From an uncultured Bacteroidota bacterium (GTDB taxonomy: Bacteria > Bacteroidota > Bacteroidia > Flavobacteriales_F > PHOS-HE28): a DNA stretch of 64,000 bases. The DNA lies in contig CADEDY010000014.1 of the NCBI GenBank assembly GCA_902826215.1, positions 27,859 to 91,858 of the forward strand, read 5' to 3'. The translations under genes and the position numbers were made by a program. The notes below the pieces were generated by a model that was not told the DNA's origin, did not search any database, and saw nothing but the letters and a program-made list of their open reading frames with translations. This document shows, one piece after another, positions 42,769-53,300 of the stretch (position 1 is the stretch's first letter; every line of letters starts with the position of its first letter).

Positions 42769-43693
42769 GGACATTGAAAGCTTGTTGAGCGAACGGGCCT
42801 TCGATGAGCTGCTCGCCGACGAACGCGCCTTCGTACTGCGTCACGTTAGCGGACGAGAGGAGTACGAGCAGATGCGTGCCTTGCTTCACTATGTGCGGCC
42901 CGATGAACACGACCGCGCGAGCATCGACGCCGATGAGGCCGTGAAGCGGAACGTGATGGAGGTATTCCGCAAGCAGCAACAACCTCAATGGCGCATTTGG
43001 TTGAATAGTGTTGCGGCTTGGCTGGCTCCGCAGGAAGCTTCGGCGTTCTGGCGACCCGCGTTGGCCTTTGGAACACTTGCCTTGTTGATCGTGGCTGGTG
43101 TGGTGGCGGTGCGTCAATTCGAAGGTGCTCACAGCTCCGAAATGGCCGAAGTGAGAACGGTTCCTGCCAAGCCGGAGGAGGCAGCGCCTACGCCTGCTCG
43201 AACAGAAGCGAGCGCTGCTGAAGAGAAGCCTGTTGAAGTACCACCCGGAGCACCATCATCTCGTATTGTAGGTGAAGTTCACGCGGCGGAAGTGGAGCAG
43301 ACCAAAACCGTTCAATTGGACGTATTGTCGGGATCTGATCTCCAGGATGACGCCTTCCTGAATGAAGACGTGGCTGACAACAGGGCCGAGGTGGCTCGTG
43401 AGGAGAACTCGGAGAAGTTCCTTTCCGCGGAGAAGACGCCTGATATGCAATTCAGCTCGACGAGTGACGCTGCGGCGGCGACTCCTCAGGTCACGTACAG
43501 TCATGTCGTGACAGCAGATGAACCGGTTCGCAACCAAAGCTTGGCCAATGAGCAAGGTGTCGTTGTGGCAGCGTCCGCAGGACGCAAGCGAAGTACGGTG
43601 GCGAAGGACAAGGAAACGCTTGATGCCAATGGCCAAAGTCGAAGTCTGGCACAGGACCCTGCCCTGCTCAGCTTGGTTGCTGCTGGCTGGTAA
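42740..43693 (+). CDS. Putative membrane anti-sigma factor
   Basis: The 317 residues include a cytosolic N-terminal part (about 1-105) with a possible anti-sigma helix segment (IESLLSERAFDELLADERAFVL), one transmembrane helix (about 106-125, RPALAFGTLALLIVAGVVAV) and a Pro/Glu-rich, low-complexity periplasmic part. It overlaps the sigma gene by 29 bp in another frame, which supports coupled translation. The anti-sigma role is inferred from position and topology; no ZAS motif is seen. Confidence 0.7.
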   Translation: MELRERYDPEDIESLLSERAFDELLADERAFVLRHVSGREEYEQMRALLHYVRPDEHDRASIDADEAVKRNVMEVFRKQQQPQWRIWLNSVAAWLAPQEASAFWRPALAFGTLALLIVAGVVAVRQFEGAHSSEMAEVRTVPAKPEEAAPTPARTEASAAEEKPVEVPPGAPSSRIVGEVHAAEVEQTKTVQLDVLSGSDLQDDAFLNEDVADNRAEVAREENSEKFLSAEKTPDMQFSSTSDAAAATPQVTYSHVVTADEPVRNQSLANEQGVVVAASAGRKRSTVAKDKETLDANGQSRSLAQDPALLSLVAAGW

Positions 43694-43697
43694 AGCC

Positions 43698-44036
43698 CTA
43701 TTGAATAGTGAAGGCTTCGGTAACGCTGAAATCCTTGGATTCGACGGTCACCGTGGCAGCTCCTTTCGGGAACATGCCTTTGTCCAAGCGACGCACCAAT
43801 TCCTCGGTGAGGGCTTTGCCTTCTTCCACATACATCGTCTTACCGCTGGCGTCCTTGACGACCAACTGCACCTTCCCGATGCGGCGATCGGCTTGTATGT
43901 TGATCTGGATCAGACCCGAACCACGCTGACAATCCACGGAAACCGTGGTAGAGTTGCCTTCGCCGGGCTTGGGACCCATCGCTTGGCTCGCGTTCAGAAC
44001 TCCCATCAGCGCCACGGAGGCGAGGACTTTTGTCAT
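43698..44036 (-). CDS. Small exported protein, unknown function
   Basis: The 112-residue protein from the ATG at 44036 has a signal peptide (TKVLASVALMGVLNASQA) and a single beta-sandwich-like mature domain (TTVSVDCQRGSGLIQINIQAD, KVQLVVKDASGKTMYV). An ATG at 44054 would add six residues and would make the transcript from the TATATTTG box at 44059-44066 leaderless. It converges with the anti-sigma gene, leaving 4 bp. Confidence 0.65.
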   Translation of the reverse strand: MTKVLASVALMGVLNASQAMGPKPGEGNSTTVSVDCQRGSGLIQINIQADRRIGKVQLVVKDASGKTMYVEEGKALTEELVRRLDKGMFPKGAATVTVESKDFSVTEAFTIQ

Positions 44037-44058
44037 GTTCACGGAGTACAGCATAGTT

Positions 44059-44066
44059 CAAATATA
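44059..44066 (-). promoter_or_regulatory. Putative -7 promoter box TATATTTG
   Basis: An exact TAnnTTTG element on the minus strand, 4 bp from an ATG at 44054 and 22 bp from the one at 44036. Confidence 0.5.
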
Positions 44067-44080
44067 GCTTTCCTGGTGGA

Positions 44081-45076
44081 TCAGGTCCATTTCCGGTCCG
44101 AACCGGCATCGATCAACTCCTCCTTGGAGTTGGTGTGCATGGCGTAGTTGAAGCCGTCGTAGACGCTCCAAGCCCCGTAAGCCCCGTCCTTTCGAATGGC
44201 CAAAAATCCCACTTGCAGGCCTTCGTTCTTTGGATTCTGGCGGAGGATCCGTCGAACGGCCTCTTTGCACGCTTCGGTTGGATCCCAGCCCGCTCGCATC
44301 AATTCGACCACCGTATGGCTGCCTGCGGTCCGTATGACCAATTCGCCAACACCCGTGGCGCATGCCGCTCCAGCCTCACCATCCACGAATAGGCCGGCGC
44401 CTATGATGGGACTATCCCCCACTCGACCGTGGATCTTGTACGCCATGCCACTGGTCGTGCACGATCCTGCCAACTGACCCTGAGCATCCATGGCGATCAT
44501 GCCGATGGTATCGTGGTTCTCGATGTTGGCAACCGGTTTGTAGGCTGCCGTGTCCAGCCATTGGAGCCATTCGGCACGAACTTCCGGGATCTCCAATTCG
44601 CGCTGGCTGAAGCCGTTCTCTTCGGCCCAGCGTTCAGCCCCCTCGCCAACCAGAAGCACATGTGGGGTTTTCTCCATCACTGCCCGCGCAATGCTGATGG
44701 GATGTTCGAATTTCTGCACGAATGCAACGGCCCCTGCCCGACCGTTGTGGTCCTGAATGCAAGCGTCCAGAGTCACCTTTCCATCCCGGTCCGGCCTACC
44801 GCCCAAGCCCACGCTGCGATTGGTGAAATCGCTCTCTACTACCGCAACACCTTGTTCCACGGCATCAAGTACGCTGCCCCCGCCGTTCAAAACGGCCCAG
44901 GCCTTTGAGTTGGCAGGCATACCATGCGACCATGTGCTCAGGATCACCGGCCCTTCTGCCCGCGAAGAAGTCTGCACCATGGCCTTTTCAGACCCACCCT
45001 GATTCGCACAACCGGTGGCCAACGCAGCCGAGCCTGCCATACCCAATTTGATGAAACGACGGCGGTCTTGTTGCAT
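44081..45076 (-). CDS. N(4)-(beta-N-acetylglucosaminyl)-L-asparaginase (glycosylasparaginase)
   Basis: This Ntn hydrolase cuts the GlcNAc-Asn bond that joins N-glycans to protein. From the ATG at 45076 the 331 residues start with a Tat-like twin-arginine region and a hydrophobic, possibly lipidated signal (RRRFIKLGMAGSAALATGC). Family motifs are present: LSTWSHGMPANSKAW, SVGLGGRPDRDGKVTLDACIQ and the autocleavage nucleophile T190 in ENHDTIGM, followed by SCTTSGMAYKIHGRVGDSP. It precedes the transporter gene divergently, with 38 bp between starts. Confidence 0.93.
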   Translation of the reverse strand: MQQDRRRFIKLGMAGSAALATGCANQGGSEKAMVQTSSRAEGPVILSTWSHGMPANSKAWAVLNGGGSVLDAVEQGVAVVESDFTNRSVGLGGRPDRDGKVTLDACIQDHNGRAGAVAFVQKFEHPISIARAVMEKTPHVLLVGEGAERWAEENGFSQRELEIPEVRAEWLQWLDTAAYKPVANIENHDTIGMIAMDAQGQLAGSCTTSGMAYKIHGRVGDSPIIGAGLFVDGEAGAACATGVGELVIRTAGSHTVVELMRAGWDPTEACKEAVRRILRQNPKNEGLQVGFLAIRKDGAYGAWSVYDGFNYAMHTNSKEELIDAGSDRKWT

Positions 45077-45114
45077 TTGCTGGCAATGTAACGCCCATCT
45101 TTGGCCTGATCGAT

Positions 45115-46422
45115 ATGGAAGCAACTGGTCGGAATACGTGGGCACCTGTCGCCGTGGTCACTTCGCTGTTCTTCATGTGGGGCTTCATCACCGTGCTTGT
45201 CGATTCGCTCATTCCCAGATTGCGTGAGATCTTCGAACTGAGCTATTTCGAAGCTGGGCTCGTGCAATTCGCCTTCTTCATTGCCTACCTCCTCGTATCG
45301 ATCCCATCGGGCTGGTTGCTTTCCAGGATCGGCTATAAGAGCGGTATGCTTGTCGGCCTCGCCACCATGGGGGCAGGTTGTTTGTTATTCTGGCCCGCTG
45401 CAGGCTTGCGTCTTTTTCCATTGTTCCTGTTTGGCTATTTCATCCTGGCCGCGGGGATGACCGTGCTTCAAGTGGCTGCGAACCCGTACATGGCCGTGCT
45501 GGGGGAAGAACGTGGCGCGAGCAGCCGATTGAACCTGGCCCAGGCGTTCAACAGTGTCGGAACCACCATAGCCCCGATCATCGGTGCGCAATACATCCTC
45601 AGTGATCACATTCGGTCGAGTGCGGATCTCGCCACCATGGATCTCGCCTCGAAGGAGACCTATTATGTCCAAGAAGCCGCGGCGGTCCAAGGTCCTTTCG
45701 TTGTCCTAGCCGGCGCATTGCTGTTCCTGGCTCTGATCGTTGGCATGGTCCGATTACCGCGCATTCTGGACCCCCACCGCACTGGAACGTATAGCGCGGC
45801 ATTGCGCAAGCCTGGACTTCTTCGGGGAGCGATCGGGATCTTTCTCTACGTGGGTGCCGAAGTGGCCATCGGATCCTACTTGGTCAATTACTTCCTTTCC
45901 ATGGATCTGGCGGAGGTCATTCGCGGGGATGGAACCCTTTCGATGATCGCGGCTACACTGCTAGGCGGGGATCTTGACGCTGTGGATGCGAAGGGTGTCG
46001 TAGGATCCTTTGTGACCTTGTACTGGGGCGGTGCCATGCTCGGTCGGTTCGCTGGTTCGCTGTTGACCCAATTGTTCAAACCTGCTTTGGTCCTTCTGAT
46101 CTTCGCTTCGACCGCGATCGTTATGGTGCTCATTTCCATGAATACCACGGGTACCATCGCCATGTGGAGCATTTTATCCGTCGGGTTGTTCAACTCCGTC
46201 ATGTTCCCGACGATCTTCACCCAGTCCATTGAAGGGCTTGGTCCGCTGAAACCGCAAGCATCCGGCATACTGTGTACCGCGATCTTCGGGGGAGCCGTTA
46301 TCCCTCCTTTACTAGGCTTTTTGGCCGATGGCTTCGGGTTCAAGATCGCCTTCCTCCTCGTGGTGCTCTGCTACGGATATATCACCTATTTCGCATGGAC
46401 CGAGCGACGAACAGCGGCTTGA
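45115..46422 (+). CDS. FHS-type MFS sugar transporter (FucP/GluP-like)
   Basis: This 435-residue protein has about 12 hydrophobic helices. It shows the family patterns SLFFMWGFITVLVDSLIPRLR, SGWLLSRIGYKSGML and AANPYMAVLG of fucose/galactose/glucose-H+ symporters. It imports a monosaccharide across the inner membrane. Fucose, mannose or glucose are all possible. The ROK kinase gene begins inside its 3' end (28-bp overlap), so import and phosphorylation are coupled. Confidence 0.92.
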   Translation: MEATGRNTWAPVAVVTSLFFMWGFITVLVDSLIPRLREIFELSYFEAGLVQFAFFIAYLLVSIPSGWLLSRIGYKSGMLVGLATMGAGCLLFWPAAGLRLFPLFLFGYFILAAGMTVLQVAANPYMAVLGEERGASSRLNLAQAFNSVGTTIAPIIGAQYILSDHIRSSADLATMDLASKETYYVQEAAAVQGPFVVLAGALLFLALIVGMVRLPRILDPHRTGTYSAALRKPGLLRGAIGIFLYVGAEVAIGSYLVNYFLSMDLAEVIRGDGTLSMIAATLLGGDLDAVDAKGVVGSFVTLYWGGAMLGRFAGSLLTQLFKPALVLLIFASTAIVMVLISMNTTGTIAMWSILSVGLFNSVMFPTIFTQSIEGLGPLKPQASGILCTAIFGGAVIPPLLGFLADGFGFKIAFLLVVLCYGYITYFAWTERRTAA

Positions 46423-47321
46423 TCCTCGGTATCGACGTCGGCGGTACCACCACCAAGTTGGGCTTGGTCAAGGATGGGCAGGTGATCACCCGTGAAAGAC
46501 TGCCAACCTTGGGTCATGCGGATGAACATGCCTTTGCCGATGCCCTTGCGGATCGTGCCGGACAAATGCTCAAAACGGGTGACACATTGGAGGCCATCGG
46601 TATCGGAGCGCCCAATGCGAATCAATTCACCGGCATCATCGAAATGGCGCCGAACCTTCCTTGGAAACAGAATGTCCCGCTTGCTCGCATGATGGAGCAG
46701 CGTCTTGGTATCCGTTCTGTTCTGGGGAACGATGCCAATGCTGCGGCCTTGGGTGAATGGCGTTATGGCGCGGGCAAGGGCTTTGATGATCTTTTGGTCG
46801 TTACGCTGGGCACGGGAGTGGGTAGCGGGATCATCGTGCAAGGACAACTCCTGCTCGGGAGTGCCGGGAATGCCGGCGAATTGGGCCATACGACGCTCGT
46901 GATGGATGGTCGACCCTGCACCTGCGGGCGTTCGGGATGCCTGGAGACCTATGTGAGCATCCGCGGGATCCGGCAGACGTACACGGAACTTTGCGGGGAC
47001 TCGGATGTCTTGCGGGAAGAAGGCGTCAAGGTGATCGCAGCTGCGGCTGCCAGCGGTGACAAGGAAGCGCAGTTCGCCTTCCAATGGACGGCCCAATGGC
47101 TTGCCGTAGGACTGGCGAACGCCGTGGCTATGACCGGCCCCGGACGCATCGTGCTCTTCGGTGGTATTGCCCAGAGCGGTGACCTCTTGATGGCGCCGCT
47201 GCAGGCTGCGTTCCGGAAGGGGCTACTGAACATCTACCAAGGCCGCGTGGACCTGGTGCTTTCCGAATTGCCAGCCGATGACGCCGCGCTATTGGGGGCG
47301 GCGGCACTAACGACATTATGA
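46395..47321 (+). CDS. ROK family sugar kinase
   Basis: From the ATG at 46395 (the frame is open upstream within the transporter gene) the protein has 308 residues. It has the ATPase start ILGIDVGGTTTKLG, the catalytic Asp in LGNDANAAALGEW, the phosphate loop TLGTGVGSGIIV, the sugar-binding GELGHTT and the ROK zinc motif CTCGRSGCLETY. It phosphorylates a hexose (glucose, mannose or N-acetylglucosamine). The cluster context favours a sugar from glycan breakdown. Confidence 0.92.
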   Translation: MDRATNSGLILGIDVGGTTTKLGLVKDGQVITRERLPTLGHADEHAFADALADRAGQMLKTGDTLEAIGIGAPNANQFTGIIEMAPNLPWKQNVPLARMMEQRLGIRSVLGNDANAAALGEWRYGAGKGFDDLLVVTLGTGVGSGIIVQGQLLLGSAGNAGELGHTTLVMDGRPCTCGRSGCLETYVSIRGIRQTYTELCGDSDVLREEGVKVIAAAAASGDKEAQFAFQWTAQWLAVGLANAVAMTGPGRIVLFGGIAQSGDLLMAPLQAAFRKGLLNIYQGRVDLVLSELPADDAALLGAAALTTL

Positions 47322-47339
47322 CCGGATGTCGGTGTCCCC

Positions 47340-47347
47340 TAGATTCG
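47340..47347 (+). promoter_or_regulatory. Putative -7 promoter box TAGATTCG
   Basis: A TAnnTTCG-type box ends 4 bp before the GH92 ATG at 47352. It suggests that the mannosidase gene may have its own promoter and a leaderless transcript although it follows the ROK gene by 30 bp. Confidence 0.4.
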
Positions 47348-47351
47348 GGGC

Positions 47352-50309
47352 ATGGGTACGATGTTTCATTCGCCACTGATCGGCGGTAAACCCGACGGGT
47401 CGACGCTACGGGCAGCTGCAACGGTCTTCTTGGTTCTTACAGGTTCAATCTGCGTGGCACAACGATCGGTGTCTCCTGCCCGCGACCTCGTGAACCCATT
47501 CGTAGGTACCGGTGGTCATGGCCACACATTCCCGGGTGCTTGTGTTCCCAACGGGTTGGTGCAACTAAGCCCGGATACCCGGCCCGAGGGCTACATGGAT
47601 TGGGACGGCTGCGGGGGCTATCACTACAGCGACAGCCTTATCCATGGGTTCAGTCATACCCATCTCAGCGGCACCGGTGTTGCCGACCTGTGCGACGTTC
47701 TGGTCATGCCCATGAGCGGCACGGCATCCTTGGATCCCATGGTCTATCGTTCGGCCTTCCAGCATAAGAACGAAGAGGCCAACGCGGGCTACTACCGTGT
47801 TTGGTTGGATGATGAAAATACTCTGGCCGAGTTGACCGCCACAGCGCATGTGGGATTTCACCGTTACACTTTGCCTCCTGAGAAGGATCAGTTCCTCGTT
47901 GTGGACCTGGCACATCGGGACCAGCTCATCTCTTCGACCATTCGGCGCGAAGGAATGGAGATCGTTGGTGAGCGTCGGAGCAGCAGTTGGGCCAAGGATC
48001 AACGGCTGTTCTTCTGCATGCGGATCGGTCGTACGGAGGGACCTGTGGCATTCGGTCTGGAGCTGTCGGCTGATAGCACGAAGGCCATCATTGCAGTGAA
48101 GCGTGATGATCCATCTGCCATGCTCGTTAAAGTCGGCATCAGTGCTGTCAGCATCGAAGGCGCGCGCGCCAACCTCGAAGCTGAAGTTCCCGGCTGGGAT
48201 TTCGATGCGGTCCTTCAGCAAGCCGAAGCGGCATGGAACGGGAAGCTGAACAAGATCCAGGTGCAAGGCGGAACAATGGAGCAGCAACGCGTCTTCTACA
48301 CCGCCCTGTATCACTGTTATGTGGCCCCTTACATCTTCAATGATGTGGATGGCAACTACCGGGGAATGGACGGTGAAGTGTATCACGCCGACCACAACGT
48401 GTATACGGTCTTCAGTCTGTGGGACACCTACAGGGCACTGCATCCGTTGATGACGATCCTGGAACCGGAAATGACGAGCGACTGGATAAAGACCTTCCTC
48501 CTCCACTACAAGGATGGTGGACGGTTGCCGGTGTGGGAACTATGGGGCAGCGAGACCGATTGCATGATCGGTTACCATAGTGTGAGCGTGATCGCCGATG
48601 CGTACATCAAGGGGATCCGCGACTTCGATGCGGACCTGGCCTTGGAAGCCATGGTGGCCAGTGCCATGCGCGACGATCCCGGACTGAATGCCTATCGTGC
48701 TAAGGGCTACATCAGCAGTGAGGATGCTCCAGAAAGCGTGAGCAAGACCTTAGAGTATGCGTACGATGATTGGTGCATTGCGCAGATGGCCATGGCCATG
48801 AAGGAGGCGGTTGGTGCGGGGACGGTGCGTGCCGCGTATCTGGACAGCATCGCTCAGGAATTCACTGTTCGGTCCTACAATTTCCAGAACCTATTCGACC
48901 CGCGTGTAGGCTTTTTCCAAGCCCGGTTGAACGGTGGGTTCAAGGAGCCTTTCGACCCGTTCGAGGTGAACTTCAACTTCACCGAAGCGAATGCGTGGCA
49001 GTACTCATTGGCCGTGCAGCAGGGCAAGCAATACCTCACCGATCTATTCTCCCAAGGCAAGCGATCAAATTTGAACGACCATTTGGATGCCTTGTTCAAC
49101 GCAAAGAGCGCCACCACCGGCCGAGAGCAATCGGATATCACTGGTTTGATCGGGCAGTACGCGCACGGCAACGAGCCGAGCCACCACATGGCTTATTTGT
49201 ACAACGCTGTGGGTCGCCCAGAACAGATGGCCGAATTGGTGCACCGGATCACGACGGAGTTGTACAGCGATGCGCCGGACGGGTTATGCGGCAATGAGGA
49301 TTGTGGCCAAATGAGCGCTTGGTATGTGCTCAGCGCCATGGGCTTCTACCCTATTTCCCCGGGTATTCCTTGGTATGACATGGGTTCGCCATTGTTCGAT
49401 GCGGTCAGGATCGATCTGGGCGGTGGTAAGGCCTTTCTGTTGGAAGCCCCTAGGGAAAGTCCGGACCAGTTCGTGGTTCAAACCCGAACCGATGAAGACC
49501 TGATGCTCTCGCACGAGGCCATCCTGGCTGGCGGTACGCTTGCTTTGGAAATGACCCATGCAACGGATCACCCATTCGCTCCGAAGAGTACTGTGCTGGT
49601 GGGTCCAGCGATCCGGCCAGCTGCCGTGCCTTTCATTCAAGCTGGTTCGCGCACTTTTTCGGATTCTTTGCGGATCACGATCGCCTGTTTGAATGATAAC
49701 GGCTTCTCTTACCGCTTGAACGATGGCGAAGAGGTGACCGTGGCTCAAGGTGGAGCAAGCTTCCTGATCCACGAGAACACGACCGTTCGGGCAAGAAATG
49801 GTCCTGCAACCGCAATTGCCCATTTCACCAAGTTCACCCCCGGGATGGTACTTGATCTGGAGACTTCATACGCCAACCAATACGCGGCCGGTGGAGATCA
49901 GGCCTTGATCGACGGGCTGCGCGGAGGTTCGGACTTCCGTACCGGAGAGTGGCAAGGTTTCGAAGGCGCTGATGTTCTCGCAACCGTGGACCTTGGTACC
50001 GTTAAGAAGTTGAAGCGAGTTGGCATCAGTGTGTTCCAGGACGAAGGTGCTTGGATCTGGTATCCTGAATATGTGGATGTGGCCTGGAGCATGAACGGTC
50101 AACAATGGAGTAGCACTGTGCTTGTACCTGACGTGGACCGCAAGGCCAAGGGAAGCATGAAGATGGAACTCTGGACGGCCGCGATGAGCAAGCGGGCGCG
50201 TTACATCAAGATCATGGCCAAGAACGCCGGACCTTGCCCGGAATGGCATCCGGGCAAGGGTGGCCGAACCTGGATCTTCGCGGACGAGATCCTGATCGAA
50301 ACCGAGTGA
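47352..50309 (+). CDS. GH92 alpha-mannosidase with C-terminal discoidin-like domain
   Basis: This 985-residue exported enzyme has a signal peptide (AAATVFLVLTGSICVAQ). GH92 motifs run from NPFVGTGGHGHTFPGAC through GYHYSD, the GSETDCMIGYHSVSVIADAY region, GNEPSHHMAYLYN and GNEDCGQMSAWYVLSAMGF. An F5/8 type C carbohydrate-binding domain follows at the C-terminus (about 835-985). GH92 enzymes are calcium-dependent inverting exo-alpha-mannosidases that act on N-glycan mannose. The linkage cannot be read from sequence alone. Its stop is followed by a strong hairpin. Confidence 0.94.
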   Translation: MGTMFHSPLIGGKPDGSTLRAAATVFLVLTGSICVAQRSVSPARDLVNPFVGTGGHGHTFPGACVPNGLVQLSPDTRPEGYMDWDGCGGYHYSDSLIHGFSHTHLSGTGVADLCDVLVMPMSGTASLDPMVYRSAFQHKNEEANAGYYRVWLDDENTLAELTATAHVGFHRYTLPPEKDQFLVVDLAHRDQLISSTIRREGMEIVGERRSSSWAKDQRLFFCMRIGRTEGPVAFGLELSADSTKAIIAVKRDDPSAMLVKVGISAVSIEGARANLEAEVPGWDFDAVLQQAEAAWNGKLNKIQVQGGTMEQQRVFYTALYHCYVAPYIFNDVDGNYRGMDGEVYHADHNVYTVFSLWDTYRALHPLMTILEPEMTSDWIKTFLLHYKDGGRLPVWELWGSETDCMIGYHSVSVIADAYIKGIRDFDADLALEAMVASAMRDDPGLNAYRAKGYISSEDAPESVSKTLEYAYDDWCIAQMAMAMKEAVGAGTVRAAYLDSIAQEFTVRSYNFQNLFDPRVGFFQARLNGGFKEPFDPFEVNFNFTEANAWQYSLAVQQGKQYLTDLFSQGKRSNLNDHLDALFNAKSATTGREQSDITGLIGQYAHGNEPSHHMAYLYNAVGRPEQMAELVHRITTELYSDAPDGLCGNEDCGQMSAWYVLSAMGFYPISPGIPWYDMGSPLFDAVRIDLGGGKAFLLEAPRESPDQFVVQTRTDEDLMLSHEAILAGGTLALEMTHATDHPFAPKSTVLVGPAIRPAAVPFIQAGSRTFSDSLRITIACLNDNGFSYRLNDGEEVTVAQGGASFLIHENTTVRARNGPATAIAHFTKFTPGMVLDLETSYANQYAAGGDQALIDGLRGGSDFRTGEWQGFEGADVLATVDLGTVKKLKRVGISVFQDEGAWIWYPEYVDVAWSMNGQQWSSTVLVPDVDRKAKGSMKMELWTAAMSKRARYIKIMAKNAGPCPEWHPGKGGRTWIFADEILIETE

Positions 50310-50325
50310 CCGGACGGACATGAAA

Positions 50326-50356
50326 CAAAGAACCCGGCGCGAGGCCGGGTTCTTTG
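50326..50356. terminator. Strong bidirectional terminator between GH92 and the T9SS protein
   Basis: A perfect 13-bp stem (50326-50338 and 50344-50356) with a 5-nt loop. It ends with TTCTTTG on the plus strand and has the same sequence on the other strand. Confidence 0.85.
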
Positions 50357-50375
50357 TTCGAGTATGATGTGTTGA

Positions 50376-53300
50376 TCAACGGACCAACTGAACGCGCTGG
50401 GTCTTCACCCATTGCGGTGTGGTCAGTTGCACCATGTAGTTGCCGCTTTGCAGTCCGCGCATATCAACGGTCTGCTTCGTGCCGCCGTTCATGAGCAACG
50501 GCTGGTCCATCACAACGCGCCCGCTCATGTCCAACATGCGCAGTTGCATCGCACCGGTGACCTGTGATCCGAGTTCGATCCGGATCAGGCCTTCGGTCGG
50601 GTTCGGATAGACGCTGAATGCGTTGCTCGTGATCTCCTCAACACCAACAGCGCCGCAGGCCACATCCCACTGCAGAGGAACGGTCACTTGACCATCTTCA
50701 CAGGAACCCGTTCCGTTCGACTTGATGCGCAAGGTGATGATGTTGTCGACGTTCGAGGAGTTGTACGCGAAACCGGTGAGGTTCCCACCATTGTTCCCGC
50801 TGTAGCTGGCCACTCCTGTGCCATCCGCGTTGTTATAGATGAAGATGCTGTCACCCGCTAGCATCTGGCCGGCCAAGAAGCGCACGGTGATAGGCACGTT
50901 CTGCGCCGCTTGGTAGGTGTACCAACGGTCTTCGTTGTTCTCGTAGCAGTATTCGTAGTTGTCGAATCCGCAAGTGACGGAGATACACTCCACTCCATCG
51001 TAGGTCAATGTGTCGCTGTTCGCACGGCACTGCTCGTACTGGCTGTTGTTCACCCGGAATACGCTGGCCGTATCAACAGGGTACGGACCGAAGGTGTGAA
51101 CGCCAACACCAAGTCCGGTCTGGACATCACCGTTGATCACGTTGGTCACCGTCAGGTCATCTTGACCGCCTTGCTCCGTAACGATCACTTCAGTGGAGTA
51201 GGAACGATGCAAGCAGTCAGGAACCACGTTGAAGACCACTGTTGGATCCACACAATCGAGGCAGTACACGTTCCACTCCCATGGATCGTAGGTGCCGGTT
51301 CCGCATTGCACAGATCCATCCGAGGTCATCTCCATGTACAGGTTGTTGCCTGTGGCGGCCACGTCAACTCCATAGTACGTGCCTCCAGTGCTCAAAACCG
51401 CGCTGCCTTCAGGTCCCAACTCGTAGGGCACGAAATCCGTTCCTGTATGCTCGAACAGCAGCGGTGAAGTGTTATCCGGACCATCGTAGATGCGGATCCT
51501 ATCGTATACGCTGCGTTCGATCGTGCCACGAACGAAAGTCAGACGCAGGGTCGTTGTTGACGATGCGCTCACCAGTTCATACGCCCAAGCCCTTGCGTCG
51601 CTAGCTGTGTAGCAATAGGTCTCCACCAACGTAGGACCAGGGCAATCGTAAAATGCTGGGCAAAGTGGGTTCACCAGGTCTCCGCTGTATACGTTACAAA
51701 GGGAATTGGCGTCGTTCACGATGGTCACTTCCAATTCGGTCCCCGTCGGGAATGGACCGATCTGATAGGTACCCACCGCCGTCACGACCAAGGTATCGGT
51801 GTTGAAGGTGTTCGCGATCTGCGCGTCAGGATCAGAACCGAGTTCTGAGATGGCGACATCGATGAAGTACTGCTCGTTCGTGCAGTCCTGCACGATCGTG
51901 AACGTCGTTGCAGCAGGAACGCAATCCAAGCAAGCTACCCGCCATGCGAGGGCTTCCGGTTCGAATCCATCTACGCAAGAGGTGAACTCGTCGCTCACGA
52001 TCCGGATGGTGACCCGATGCTCGGGGTTCGTGGTATTCACGAAGAGGTCCGTCACGTTAAGTCCGGCACCGCTGTAGAGAACCGGTGCATTGATATCCCC
52101 TCCGTCATAGATGATCAAACTGTCACCGAAGAACAGCAGACCGGCATCGAAGAAGACGCCGAGCGGGTAAGTGCCCGTTCCTTGGTAGTAGTAGCGCAGA
52201 TCGACCGAGTTGTTGTAGCAGGCGGTTTCAGAAACCTCCGTGCCGCAATCGATCAGCAGTGGGCAAGCACCTGTATCGGTGATGTTACCGAGCGGGATGT
52301 TGCAGAGGCTGTTGCTCTCGTGCTCAACCACCACGTTCACCGTGTCATTCAGGGCGAAAGGTCCGAGTTCCGCCGTGCCGACGCCTACGTTCACCACGGT
52401 CTGTGGCTCACCGCCGTTCACGATGTACACGATGTTCACGATCGCACCATCTCCGGTTCCTCCGATCTCGATCGGAATGCTGAACTGGTTGTTCGGGCAA
52501 TCATCCACTACGGTGTAGCTCACTTCGGGCAGGTCGCAATCCAAGCAGACCACCTCCCATTCCCAAGAGTCATACGTTTCCGTTGGGAATTCACCACCGC
52601 ATTGCACGGATGGGTCGCTGGACATCTCCATGAACAAGCTTCCCGTAGTAGAGAAGATATCGATGCTGTAGTAGCGTGGGAAATTGTTATTGATCGCGCT
52701 ACCAATTGGCCCTAGGTTGTAGTTGTTGAACTCCAGGTGTTCGAACATCAAGGTGCCTGTAGCATCCGTGCCGTCGAAGATCCGAAGGTCCTCGTAATTG
52801 TGGCTTTCGATGGTGCCTCGGAGGAAGCGCAGACGGAGCGTTCCTGTTCCTACGGAGGTGTACAACCAGCTGCGGTCATCACTCGGTTGATAGCAATAGG
52901 TGATGTTCTCAGGCTGAGCGCCGCAGGTGATCAAGTTCGGGCAAAGACCTGGATCAACGAATGCACCGAGGTCGAGGCTGCAGAAATCGTTGTCCGCGTT
53001 CTGGAGCACCACGGTCACTGAATCGCCGTTCGGGAAAGGTCCGAGTTCGGTCATCCCCACACCAACGTTCACAACGGTCTGTGGAGCAGAGCCTGCAACC
53101 GTGTAAATGATCGTAGCCGTGGCAGCATCACCGATACTGGTCACATCCACATTCACGGTATAGGTCTCAGTTGGGCAATCAACCGCCACCGTGGCAGTAC
53201 CTATCGGCAATTCACAATCGCTGCATGATACCTCCCAGACCAGGACGTCGACTTCGAATCCACCGTCTCCGCAACTGGTGAAGTCGTCTGAGTTCAGTTC

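Noticed and set aside
51958..51968. GGTTCGAATCC, similar to a tRNA T-loop
   Set aside because: No acceptor, D- or anticodon stem can be built around it; it is inside the T9SS protein coding region.
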